From Pelagibacter sp047722505 (lineage in GTDB: Bacteria > Pseudomonadota > Alphaproteobacteria > Pelagibacterales > Pelagibacteraceae), in NCBI RefSeq assembly GCF_047722505.1, contig NZ_CP159814.1, forward strand, positions 1,359,136-1,423,135: a stretch of DNA of 64,000 bases. Reading direction: 5' to 3'. Within the stretch, counting starts at the first letter, position 1; the number at the start of each line of letters is the position of its first letter. The translations under genes were made by a program, and so were the position numbers. This document shows, piece by piece, positions 52,631 through 60,196 of the stretch. The notes under the pieces are model-generated. The model saw nothing but the letters and a program-made list of their open reading frames with translations, did no database searches and had not been told where the DNA came from.

Positions 52631-53842
52631 TTAAACCTTTTCAAAAATTAAAGTTGCATTTGTTCCACCAAAACCAAAACTGTTAGACATTACAGAGTTT
52701 AATTTAACACCTGTTTCAGTCTTAGTTATGATTGGAAATTTTTTAGCTTCATCATCCATGTCATTAATGTTAGCTGATGCAGTAATGAAACTATTTTTCA
52801 TCATGATTAAACTATAAATTGCTTCATGAACCGAAGCAGCACCTAGCGGGTGACCAGAAAGAGATTTAGTAGAACTAATTTTTGGTACCTCAGCACCAAA
52901 TGCTTCTCCAACACCTCTAAGCTCTGTTATATCTCCAACTGGAGTTGATGTTCCATGAGTGTTTAAGTAGTCCATTTCGTTTTTAGCTGTCGCTAAAGCC
53001 ATCTTCATACACCTAACAGCACCTTCACCTGATGGGGCTACCATATCATACCCGTCAGAAGTAGCGCCATAGCCTGTTAATTCAGCATATATGTTTGCGC
53101 TTCTAGCTTTTGCATGCTCGTACTCTTCAAGCACTAAAACTCCACCACCACCTGCTATTACAAAGCCATCTCTAGTTTTATCGTAAGCTCTAGAAGCAGT
53201 TTCAGGTGCATCATTGTATTTAGAAGACAAAGCAGTCATTGCATCAAACATTGCAGTCATAGCCCAGTGTAATTCTTCACTTCCACCTGCAAATACAACA
53301 TCTTGTTTACCCATTTGAATTAATTCACTTGCATGACCGATGCAGTGTCCGCTAGTTGCACATGCGGAACTCATCGTATAATTAACTCCTTTGATTTTAA
53401 AAGGTACAGCAAGAGTTGCTGAAGATGTACTAGCCATAGTTCTTGGAACAATAAATGGTCCCATTAATTTTGGTGTTTTAGCTCTAGTCTTATCAACAGA
53501 CAAAACTACATTTTCAATTGAAGGACCACCAGAACCCATAACAATTCCAGTTTTAAAATTACTAACATCTTTATCTTCTAATCCAGAATCTTCAATTGCC
53601 TCTTTCATTGCTATATAATTATAAGCTGATCCTGATCCCATAAATCTTATTGTTTTTCTATCAATGTGATCTTCAAGTTTTATGTTTGGTTTGCCATGAA
53701 CATGGCTTCTTAAATTATATTCTTTATATTCTTCTGCATACGAAATTCCTGATTTTGAATTTAATAAAGATTGATGAACCTCTTCTTGATTGTTTCCTAA
53801 ACAAGATACAATTCCTAAACCTGTTACTACTACTCTTCTCAT
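52631..53842 (-). CDS. fabB: 3-oxoacyl-ACP synthase I
   Basis: The 403-residue condensing enzyme has the Cys-His-His triad: Cys in SSACATSGHCIG, His in NTHGTSTPVGD and His in LSGHPLGAAS, plus the C-terminal NSFGFGGTNATL. Pairing with fabA identifies it as FabB, needed for unsaturated fatty acids. The ATG overlaps the fabA stop (ATGA) and the stop abuts fabI. Confidence 0.97.
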   Translation of the reverse strand: MRRVVVTGLGIVSCLGNNQEEVHQSLLNSKSGISYAEEYKEYNLRSHVHGKPNIKLEDHIDRKTIRFMGSGSAYNYIAMKEAIEDSGLEDKDVSNFKTGIVMGSGGPSIENVVLSVDKTRAKTPKLMGPFIVPRTMASTSSATLAVPFKIKGVNYTMSSACATSGHCIGHASELIQMGKQDVVFAGGSEELHWAMTAMFDAMTALSSKYNDAPETASRAYDKTRDGFVIAGGGGVLVLEEYEHAKARSANIYAELTGYGATSDGYDMVAPSGEGAVRCMKMALATAKNEMDYLNTHGTSTPVGDITELRGVGEAFGAEVPKISSTKSLSGHPLGAASVHEAIYSLIMMKNSFITASANINDMDDEAKKFPIITKTETGVKLNSVMSNSFGFGGTNATLIFEKV

Positions 53843-54342
53843 TGTTTAAATAACCCCACTTTTAAATTTTCTGCTGAATATATTTTTTTGTCATCTGCAA
53901 ATACTAAACCATTTGCAAGACCAACTGTTGTTCCGCCTGGTGCCATAACTTTTTTCATATCAATTTCATATCTTACATTTCTAACATTTTGCAAAACTTC
54001 ACCAGTGAATTTGACTGTACTCACTCCTAAAGCTCTTCCTTTACCTGGATTACCAAGCCAGCCAAGATAAAAACCAACTAGTTGCCACATAGCATCTAAG
54101 CCAAGACAACCTGGCATAACAGGGTCTTCTTTAAAGTGACAATCAAAAAACCAAAGGTCTTCTTTGATATCAAGCTCTGCTTTTAAAGAGCCTTTATTAA
54201 AAGTACCATTGTCCTCGTTGATTTCTGTTATTCTATCAAACATGAGCATTGGTGGAAGTGGTAATTTTGCATTACCTGGGCCAAAAAGCTCCCCATTTCC
54301 GCAGCTTATTAGCTCATCGTATGTGAATGAGTTTTTTTTCAT
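53839..54342 (-). CDS. fabA: 3-hydroxydecanoyl-ACP dehydratase/isomerase
   Basis: The 167-residue enzyme dehydrates 3-hydroxydecanoyl-ACP and isomerises the product to the cis-3 form, the entry to unsaturated fatty acids. The catalytic His is in FFDCHFKEDPVMPGC, followed by LGLDAMWQLVGF. It is divergent from irr with a 72-base spacer that holds an Irr-type operator, an arrangement known from other alphaproteobacteria. Confidence 0.97.
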   Translation of the reverse strand: MKKNSFTYDELISCGNGELFGPGNAKLPLPPMLMFDRITEINEDNGTFNKGSLKAELDIKEDLWFFDCHFKEDPVMPGCLGLDAMWQLVGFYLGWLGNPGKGRALGVSTVKFTGEVLQNVRNVRYEIDMKKVMAPGGTTVGLANGLVFADDKKIYSAENLKVGLFKQ

Positions 54343-54376
54343 AAAATGAGTCCCTTAATACTTGATTTATCGTGAT

Positions 54377-54382
54377 TATAAT
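54377..54382 (+). promoter_or_regulatory. -10 element for irr (overlapping a mirror -10 for fabA)
   Basis: TATAAT at 54377-54382 matches the -10 consensus and would start irr transcription near 54389. The complementary strand also reads TATAAT over 54375-54380, a plausible -10 for fabA. No convincing -35 was found for either. Confidence 0.4.
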
Positions 54383-54391
54383 ATAGAAATA

Positions 54392-54410
54392 GTTTAGAAC
54401 TATTATAAAC
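54392..54410. promoter_or_regulatory. Irr/ICE-type operator upstream of irr
   Basis: GTTTAGAA (54392-54399) and TTATAAAC (54403-54410) form an inverted repeat with a 3-base spacer and one mismatch. TTTAGAA/TTCTAAA half-sites are the core of the alphaproteobacterial iron-control element bound by Irr. It lies just past the presumed irr start of transcription, fitting autorepression. Confidence 0.6.
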
Positions 54411-54414
54411 AGTA

Positions 54415-54843
54415 ATGAGCAATATAAGTGTATACACAAAAAAATTAAGAGAATCTGGCTTAAGACCAACAAGACAGAGGCTAAAAATTTGTGAAGTATT
54501 GTTTTCATCTGAAAAGACCTTTCATTTTACAATAAATGATCTGACTAAAATTATTGAGGATAAGCTGAGTGAAAAAATTTCTTTAGCAACAGTTTACAAT
54601 ACAATTCATGCATTTGAAAAAAAAGGATATTTAAAAGAAATTTCTATCAACTCAGATAAAAGTTATTTTGACACTAACGTAACCGAGCACCATCATTTTT
54701 TTGACGAAGATACAAATGAGTTAATTGATTGTAGTAATGAAGATATTGATTCTGTTAATATAAAAAAAAATATCACAGGAAAAAAAATAAAATCAGTAGA
54801 AGTATTGATCAAAGTTGCGAGTGATAATCAAAGTCAAAAATAA
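54415..54843 (+). CDS. irr: Iron response regulator Irr (Fur superfamily)
   Basis: The 142-residue protein has the Fur-type winged helix (GLRPTRQRLKICEVL and SLATVYNTIHAFEKKGYLKE) and the histidine-rich motif EHHHFFDEDTNELIDCSNEDI characteristic of Irr. In alphaproteobacteria Irr senses haem status and represses or activates iron genes. The N-terminal CP haem motif of Bradyrhizobium Irr is absent. Synteny with fabA and the operator-like repeat before its ATG support the call. The rubrerythrin gene follows with its own promoter. Confidence 0.9.
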   Translation: MSNISVYTKKLRESGLRPTRQRLKICEVLFSSEKTFHFTINDLTKIIEDKLSEKISLATVYNTIHAFEKKGYLKEISINSDKSYFDTNVTEHHHFFDEDTNELIDCSNEDIDSVNIKKNITGKKIKSVEVLIKVASDNQSQK

Positions 54844-54881
54844 TTTAATAATTTCAACAATTTAGCATTTACATTAAAACA

Positions 54882-54911
54882 ATTCTAAACTGTTGACATA
54901 CAGTTTAGAAT
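54882..54911. promoter_or_regulatory. Perfect 11-bp inverted repeat around the rubrerythrin -35, likely Irr operator
   Basis: ATTCTAAACTG (54882-54892) and CAGTTTAGAAT (54901-54911) are exact reverse complements with an 8-base spacer containing the -35 hexamer TTGACA. Each arm carries the TTCTAAA/TTTAGAA half-site also seen before irr. Confidence 0.7.
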
Positions 54912-54920
54912 GATTATATA
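54893..54920 (+). promoter_or_regulatory. Rubrerythrin promoter
   Basis: TTGACA (54893-54898) is a perfect -35, and TATATA (54915-54920) follows after 16 bases; a TATATA at 54917-54922 with 18-base spacing is also possible. AAGGAG (54936-54941) precedes the ATG at 54948 by six bases. This is the best promoter plus ribosome-site combination in the window. Confidence 0.7.
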
Positions 54921-54947
54921 TATTTCATAATCATTAAGGAGAAAAAT

Positions 54948-55364
54948 ATGTCATTAAAAGGTAGTAAAACAGAAGAAAACTTAAAAGATGCATTTGCAGG
55001 CGAGAGCCAAGCAAACAGACGTTATTTATATTTTGCTCAGAAAGCAGATATCGAAGGTTATAACGATGTAGCATCTGTATTTAGATCTACAGCTGAAGGT
55101 GAAACAGGTCATGCACATGGACACCTTGAGTATCTTGAAGAAGTTGGGGATCCAGCAACAGGACTACCAATTGGTGAAACTAAAGCAAATTTAGCTTCAG
55201 CGGTGCAAGGTGAAACGCATGAATATACAGACATGTACCCTGGTATGGCAAAAACAGCTAGAGAAGAAGGCTTTTCAGAAATTGCTGATTGGTTTGAAAC
55301 TTTAGCAAAAGCTGAAAAATCACACGCAGGTAAATTCCAAAAAACATTAGAATCTATTGCGTAA
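54948..55364 (+). CDS. Rubrerythrin-type diiron peroxidase without rubredoxin domain
   Basis: The 138-residue protein is a ferritin-like four-helix bundle. Diiron ligands are supplied by FAGESQANRRY, EGETGHAHGH, QGETHEY and KAEKSHAGKF, giving paired ExxH-type motifs. The C-terminal rubredoxin domain of classical rubrerythrin is missing, so electrons must come from a separate donor. The family reduces hydrogen peroxide. The strong promoter inside an Irr-type repeat suggests iron-dependent expression. The Fe-S oxidoreductase and DUF3501 genes follow after a hairpin. Confidence 0.9.
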   Translation: MSLKGSKTEENLKDAFAGESQANRRYLYFAQKADIEGYNDVASVFRSTAEGETGHAHGHLEYLEEVGDPATGLPIGETKANLASAVQGETHEYTDMYPGMAKTAREEGFSEIADWFETLAKAEKSHAGKFQKTLESIA

Positions 55365-55378
55365 ATAAGACTTAATTT

Positions 55379-55401
55379 ATGGTGGGGTTCTTCCCCACCA
55401 T
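55379..55401 (+). terminator. Strong hairpin without T-tract between rubrerythrin and the Fe-S gene
   Basis: ATGGTGGGG (55379-55387) pairs perfectly with CCCCACCAT (55393-55401) over a TTCTT loop. No T run follows, so it is unlikely to be a full intrinsic terminator; it may protect the rubrerythrin mRNA end or partly block read-through. Confidence 0.65.
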
Positions 55402-55420
55402 TAAATCCTAAATTTTAAAT

Positions 55421-56752
55421 ATGAGCAAAGAAGGCAGCATAGATGCACCCATTAGGCACCCAATAAATTTTGAGCACCCTGATTTTTTAGACCCCAAAAA
55501 ATTAGATGACGAAATGAGAAGAGCATTTGATATCTGTCATGGATGTAGAAGGTGTTTTAATTTATGCGACTCGTTTCCAAAATTATTTGACATGATAGAT
55601 GAGTCAGAAAATGAAGATGTAGAAAGTTTAAAAAGTGAACAGTTTGAACCTGTAGTAGATGCCTGCACTTTATGTGATATGTGTTTTATGACCAAGTGTC
55701 CTTATGTTCCACCGCATGATTTTGATTTAGACTTTCCTCATTTAATGTTGAGATATAGAACGGCTCAAAAAAAATTAAATAAGTTGCCAGCAGTGCCAGC
55801 GCAACTAGCTCAAATTGATAGAAATGCAAAAATTGGTGTACTGCTGTCATCACTAATAAACTGGGCATCAAACATTAAAAATACATTTTTTAGAAAAATA
55901 TTAGAATTAGTTGCTGGAATTGATATGAGAGTTAAACTACCAATCTATAATTCAGAAACATTTACAAATTATTTTAAAAAAAATAATATTCCAACAAATA
56001 GTGAAGCTCCATCTAAAGATAGAAAAGTTGTAATTTATTCTACATGTTTTGTTAATTTTAATAAAAAAGATACAGGAGTAGCAGCATTAAAAGTTTTAAA
56101 AAAAAATGGAGTAGAGGTTCAAGAGGCTTATCCAGGTTGTTGTGGAATGCCTTATCTTGAACAAGCAGATTTACCAAAAGTTGTAGAGCAAGCTAAAAAA
56201 GTTTCCAAAGATTTATTGGAGTGGGTAGACAAGGGTTATCAAATTATTACTTTAACAGCTAGTTGTGGCTTAATGTTAAAATTTGAATGGCCTTTATTAT
56301 TACCAAATGATGAAAGTATTAAAAGACTATCAAAAAGTGTTAGTGATATAGATGAATATATCGTTGATATAGCACAAAACGAGGGCCTAGCAGAAGGCCT
56401 ACAAGAAATTGATGGTGGAGTTACGGTTCACAACGCATGTCATGCAAGAGCACAAAACATGGGTATTAAATCTAGAGATATGCTGAAATTTATCCCTAAT
56501 ATAAAAATGGATGTTGTTGAAAGATGTGCTGGTCATGGGGGAACTTTTGGTGTGATGAAGGAAACTCACGATTTAGCTGTAAAAGTTGGAACTCCAACAG
56601 CAAGACAAATTAAAAATAAAAATAATAAATACATGGCTTCAGATTGTCCTTTGGCTGGTAAACATTTAAAACAATTAGAAACAGACACAAATATTGCAAA
56701 TGATGAGGCACTTCACCCTATCGAATTAATGGCAAAAAGTTATAGATTATAA
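55421..56752 (+). CDS. Fe-S oxidoreductase with two [4Fe-4S] motifs and two CCG-type domains
   Basis: The 443-residue protein starts with two cluster motifs: CHGCRRCFNLC (Cys 39, 42, 45, 49) and CTLCDMCFMTKC (Cys 82, 85, 88, 93). Two heterodisulfide-reductase-type domains follow, with YPGCCGMPY and HNACHARAQNMG...ERCAGHGG. It resembles GlpC and HdrD/B-like electron-transfer subunits. It lies between rubrerythrin and DUF3501, a trio found in many proteobacteria. I infer it feeds electrons to the rubrerythrin or senses its state; the substrate is unknown. The next gene starts 2 bases after its stop. Confidence 0.85.
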   Translation: MSKEGSIDAPIRHPINFEHPDFLDPKKLDDEMRRAFDICHGCRRCFNLCDSFPKLFDMIDESENEDVESLKSEQFEPVVDACTLCDMCFMTKCPYVPPHDFDLDFPHLMLRYRTAQKKLNKLPAVPAQLAQIDRNAKIGVLLSSLINWASNIKNTFFRKILELVAGIDMRVKLPIYNSETFTNYFKKNNIPTNSEAPSKDRKVVIYSTCFVNFNKKDTGVAALKVLKKNGVEVQEAYPGCCGMPYLEQADLPKVVEQAKKVSKDLLEWVDKGYQIITLTASCGLMLKFEWPLLLPNDESIKRLSKSVSDIDEYIVDIAQNEGLAEGLQEIDGGVTVHNACHARAQNMGIKSRDMLKFIPNIKMDVVERCAGHGGTFGVMKETHDLAVKVGTPTARQIKNKNNKYMASDCPLAGKHLKQLETDTNIANDEALHPIELMAKSYRL

Positions 56753-56754
56753 TT

Positions 56755-57348
56755 ATGAGCAAAGAAAAAAGACAAATAGAAAAAGAAGATTTATTAGCTT
56801 TTGATATTTATGCAAAAAGCAGAAAACAAATCAGAAAAGATTTAGTTGAATTTAAAAAAGATAGAAGAATAGCACTTGGTCCTTATGCCACTTTTTATTT
56901 TGAAAGTTTTGAAACTATGGTTGCTCAAGTTCAAGAGATGCTTCACATCGAAAAAGGTGGAGATGAGCAGTTAAAAGATGAGTTAATAGCCTACAACCCT
57001 TTGGTTCCAAACGGAAAAGAACTTACAGCTACACTAATGTTTGAAATTGATAATCCAATTTCAAGAGCTGCATTTTTAGGTAAAGTTGGAGGAATTGAGG
57101 AAAAAATATTCATAAAAATTAATGATGAAGTTGTTAAAGCTGTTCCAGAAGAAGATGTTGACAGAACATCATCAGAAGGAAAAGCTTCATCAGTACAGTT
57201 TATCCATTTTAAATTAAATGATGATCAAATTTCTAAATTTAAGTCAGATGGCGCAACTATTGAACTTGGAATTGATCATAAAGAATACACTCACACCACA
57301 AGACTAGCTGAAAATAGTGTTAAATCACTATGTGCTGATTTTATTTAA
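56755..57348 (+). CDS. DUF3501 family protein
   Basis: The 197-residue protein matches DUF3501 by its ARREYRK-like segment YAKSRKQIRKDLVEFKKDRR, GPYATFYFESFETM, VQEMLHIEKGGDEQLKDEL and the C-terminal DHKEYTHTTRLAENS block. There is no signal peptide and no cysteine motif beyond one Cys near the end. Function is unknown. Its constant company with rubrerythrin and the Fe-S oxidoreductase suggests a role in peroxide or metal stress. The 3' end overlaps the convergent SH3 gene by 8 bases. Confidence 0.85.
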   Translation: MSKEKRQIEKEDLLAFDIYAKSRKQIRKDLVEFKKDRRIALGPYATFYFESFETMVAQVQEMLHIEKGGDEQLKDELIAYNPLVPNGKELTATLMFEIDNPISRAAFLGKVGGIEEKIFIKINDEVVKAVPEEDVDRTSSEGKASSVQFIHFKLNDDQISKFKSDGATIELGIDHKEYTHTTRLAENSVKSLCADFI

Positions 57349-57790
57349 TAGAACCCCAAACATTTTCATTTTTGACCCAACCTGAATAATCATCAGTCTT
57401 CACATAACACCATATATTCTCACATTTTTTTAAAACTAACAGTCTTCCTTTTTCTAATTTGGCTATTGGTTTTGAAAAGTTAGATGGTTTTTTATATAAG
57501 ATTTCATCTTCTAAAATAATAATAGAGTTTGATGGTTTCAACTGACTCCAATGAATCCAACCACTATTATTATCAAAAAATACTACTCTTCTCCAGTTCT
57601 CTTTTTTGTCTATCTGTTTTACAGGCAAATTAATCTTTCTATAAACATATTTAATAGAACGATCTATGCTTGGCCCATACCTAACATTAGTCTTATTTTT
57701 TTTTAGAGATAAAAATTTTTCCTCAGCACTTATGAATTGAATACTTAAAATTAATAGACAAAAACACCAAATAGCTATTTTTTTTATCAT
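57341..57790 (-). CDS. Secreted SH3-domain protein
   Basis: The 149-residue protein has a signal peptide (about 1-23) and two bacterial SH3-type repeats: FLSLKKNKTNVRYGPSID to WIHWSQL, and LVLKKCENIWCYVKTDDYSG to WVKNENVWG. Such domains usually bind peptidoglycan or assist envelope proteins. Alphaproteobacteria carry a similar gene near various metabolic genes. The ATG overlaps the stop of the upstream MoeB/ThiF gene (ATGA). Confidence 0.8.
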   Translation of the reverse strand: MIKKIAIWCFCLLILSIQFISAEEKFLSLKKNKTNVRYGPSIDRSIKYVYRKINLPVKQIDKKENWRRVVFFDNNSGWIHWSQLKPSNSIIILEDEILYKKPSNFSKPIAKLEKGRLLVLKKCENIWCYVKTDDYSGWVKNENVWGSIK

Positions 57791-58542
57791 TTACAAAAAC
57801 AGTTTTTTCTTTTTTTAAGTTTAACTTTTCTAAAGTTTAAGTGCAATAAATCTAAGATAAAAATACATCCATCAAGACCCTTTCCAATACCAAGTATTTT
57901 CTTTAAAACTTCGTTTGCTTGTATAATTCCAACTATACCAGCAACAGTACCAAGAATACCTTCAGACTCACAATTTAATAAATCATCTGAAATATCAGAG
58001 TCTTGAAAAAAACATCTTAAACATGGAATTTTTTTATTCTTAAAATTAAAAGTAAATATATGCCCGTCAAATTTACTTATAGCTCCAGTTACAAGTATTT
58101 TTTTAAATTTATAACAAAAATCATTTAATAAAAATTTTGTGGAAAAATTATCAGAGCCATCAACTATATAATCATAATTTTTTATAATTTTCTTAAAATT
58201 AGTTTTATTTAGTCTTATTTTGTAAATCTTAATTTTAATAATTGGATTTATTTTTTTAATCTTAACCCTTGCTACTTGAACCTTAAATTTTCCTATATCA
58301 CTAGTATTATAAAGACTTTGTCTGTGTAGATTAGATAAACTAACTTTATCATCATCAACTATTCCTATCGAACCAACACCGGCTCTTGCAAGAAATTCAG
58401 CAACAGGAGACCCTAAGCCACCCATTCCAACAATTAAAACTTTTGCAGATATAATTTTTTTTTGCCCTATAGTGCCAATATCCTTTAGTACTATTTGTCT
58501 TGAATATCTCTCTATTGACGCTTTTATTAATTGGCTACTCAT
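57787..58542 (-). CDS. ThiF/MoeB/HesA-family adenylyltransferase
   Basis: The 251-residue E1-like enzyme has the ATP-binding GMGGLGSPVAEFLARAG block, VDDDKVSLSNLHRQSLY, the DGSDNFSTKFLLND block and a zinc-site half PCLRC. It activates the C terminus of a sulfur carrier such as MoaD or ThiS; no carrier gene is adjacent. The second zinc-site half, normally CxxC, reads NCFCK at the extreme C terminus, i.e. CxC. Assignment to MoeB or ThiF cannot be settled here. Confidence 0.85.
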   Translation of the reverse strand: MSSQLIKASIERYSRQIVLKDIGTIGQKKIISAKVLIVGMGGLGSPVAEFLARAGVGSIGIVDDDKVSLSNLHRQSLYNTSDIGKFKVQVARVKIKKINPIIKIKIYKIRLNKTNFKKIIKNYDYIVDGSDNFSTKFLLNDFCYKFKKILVTGAISKFDGHIFTFNFKNKKIPCLRCFFQDSDISDDLLNCESEGILGTVAGIVGIIQANEVLKKILGIGKGLDGCIFILDLLHLNFRKVKLKKRKNCFCK

Positions 58543-58976
58543 TTACCTGTTGAACCAAATCCACCATCACCTCGTAATGTATCGGGTAAATTACCTGTTT
58601 CTTCAAGCTCCATCTTAATTACAGGTATCAAAACCATTTGAGCTATTCTATCTTTATTGTTGATAAGGAAATCTTCTTTACCATGATTAAAAAGTATAAC
58701 TTTAATTTCTCCTCTATAATCGCTATCAATTGTTCCTGGAGTATTTAAAACTGTAATACCTTTTTTAGCAGCTAAACCAGATCGAGGACGAATTTGGACT
58801 TCATAATCCTCTGAAAATGCCATTGAAAGGCCTGTAGGAACTAAATATGAGCTATTAGGGGCTATCCTAATAGGCTCTTCTATAAAAGCCATCAAATCCA
58901 TACCTGAAGCACCATCTGTTTTGTACGCAGGTAATTCTACTTTAGGATTTAATTTTTTGATTAATACTTTAGTCAC
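58539..58976 (-). CDS. dut: dUTP diphosphatase
   Basis: The 145-residue trimeric dUTPase has all five motifs: ASGMDLMAF, PRSGLAAKKG, NTPGTIDSDYRGE, RIAQMVLIPV and the C-terminal RGDGGFGSTGK loop. It makes dUMP and keeps uracil out of DNA. The start is GTG at 58976; no ATG lies close and the family N terminus fits. The stop overlaps the next gene (ATGA), and coaBC ends 6 bases upstream. Confidence 0.96.
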   Translation of the reverse strand: MTKVLIKKLNPKVELPAYKTDGASGMDLMAFIEEPIRIAPNSSYLVPTGLSMAFSEDYEVQIRPRSGLAAKKGITVLNTPGTIDSDYRGEIKVILFNHGKEDFLINNKDRIAQMVLIPVIKMELEETGNLPDTLRGDGGFGSTGK

Positions 58977-58982
58977 TAAATT

Positions 58983-60188
58983 TTAATTTAATTTTTTAAT
59001 AACTCTATCTACGATTTCATCAGAAATTTCAGATTTACTTTTTATTGTAAGTTTTTCATCATTCATATTTTTTTCTCTATAATAAATTGAAACCTCATTA
59101 AAACTAGAGTCAAATCCAATTGCTTTATTAGAAACATCATTTGCTATTATCCAGTCACAATTTTTTTCTTCTAATTTTTTTTTTGCATTTTCTTCCACAT
59201 TATTAGTTTCTGCAGCAAATCCAATTACTAACTTCGGTCTTAGAGAATTATGCTTTGATACATAATTTAAAATATCAATATTTTTTTCTAGTTCTAAATG
59301 TAATTTTTCCTGTTTTTTTATTTTACTATTATTTATTTCTATAACCTTAAAGTCAGCAACAGCTGCTGAAAAAATTGCTACATCAGCTGGTAGATTATCT
59401 TGTGTAGCTTTAAGCATCTCATCTGCAGTTTCTACTTTAATTAAGTTTATATTGTTGCCCACCTCTAAATTAGTAGGTCCAGAAATTAAAGTAGTTTGAA
59501 AACCTCTTTTAGCGAGTGCTTTTGCTAAAGCATGGCCTTGTTTCCCAGAAGATTTATTTGTTATAAATCTTACAGGATCAATATACTCATTAGTTGGTCC
59601 AGCCGTTACTAAGGCTTTTAGTTTATAATTCTTATTTAATTCACTAAAGTATGAATTAATTTCTTGAACAATATTATCTGGTTCAGTCATTTTACCTTCA
59701 CCAAATTCTCCACAGACCATATCACCAACTTCAGGACCTATAATTTTATAACCAAATGATTTTAGTTTTTTAAGATTTTCTTTAGTTGATGGGTGTTCCC
59801 ACATTCTAACATTCATAGCTGGTGTTAAAAAAATATCTTTATCAGACGCTAAAATTACAGTTGAAGCCAGATCTTCAGAAGACCCTACACTCAATTTTGA
59901 AATTGTATTAGCTGTAGCTGGAGCCACAACAATTAAGTCTGCCCATCTAGATAATGAAATATGATCCATTTCAGCCTCATTTTCAGGGTTAAATAAGTCT
60001 TCATAAACTTTTTCTTGAGATAGCGAGGCAATAGATAAAGGAGTTACAAATTCTTTGGCACTTCTAGTAAGAATAGTTTTAACTTTTGCACCTAATTTTT
60101 TTAAAGATCTAATTAGCTCCAAACTTTTATAAGCAGATATGCCACCACATACTATTAAAAGTATTTTTCTTTCAGATAAATTATTCAT
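58983..60188 (-). CDS. coaBC: Phosphopantothenoylcysteine decarboxylase / phosphopantothenate-cysteine ligase
   Basis: The 401-residue bifunctional enzyme catalyses two steps of coenzyme A synthesis. The N-terminal CoaC flavoprotein part (1 to about 185) has VCGGISAYKSLELIRSLKK and TPAMNVRMWEHP; the CoaB ligase part has TAGPTNEYIDPVRFITN and SSGKQGHALAKAL, then GFAAETNN. The coaBC-dut pair is widespread in proteobacteria. Confidence 0.97.
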   Translation of the reverse strand: MNNLSERKILLIVCGGISAYKSLELIRSLKKLGAKVKTILTRSAKEFVTPLSIASLSQEKVYEDLFNPENEAEMDHISLSRWADLIVVAPATANTISKLSVGSSEDLASTVILASDKDIFLTPAMNVRMWEHPSTKENLKKLKSFGYKIIGPEVGDMVCGEFGEGKMTEPDNIVQEINSYFSELNKNYKLKALVTAGPTNEYIDPVRFITNKSSGKQGHALAKALAKRGFQTTLISGPTNLEVGNNINLIKVETADEMLKATQDNLPADVAIFSAAVADFKVIEINNSKIKKQEKLHLELEKNIDILNYVSKHNSLRPKLVIGFAAETNNVEENAKKKLEEKNCDWIIANDVSNKAIGFDSSFNEVSIYYREKNMNDEKLTIKSKSEISDEIVDRVIKKLN

Positions 60189-60196
60189 TGTGCGAA

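Noticed and set aside
54314..54508. 64-codon minus-strand frame across the irr-fabA spacer
   Set aside because: It covers the irr start, its operator and the fabA start; hydrophobic low-complexity translation with no ribosome site. Shadow of real features.
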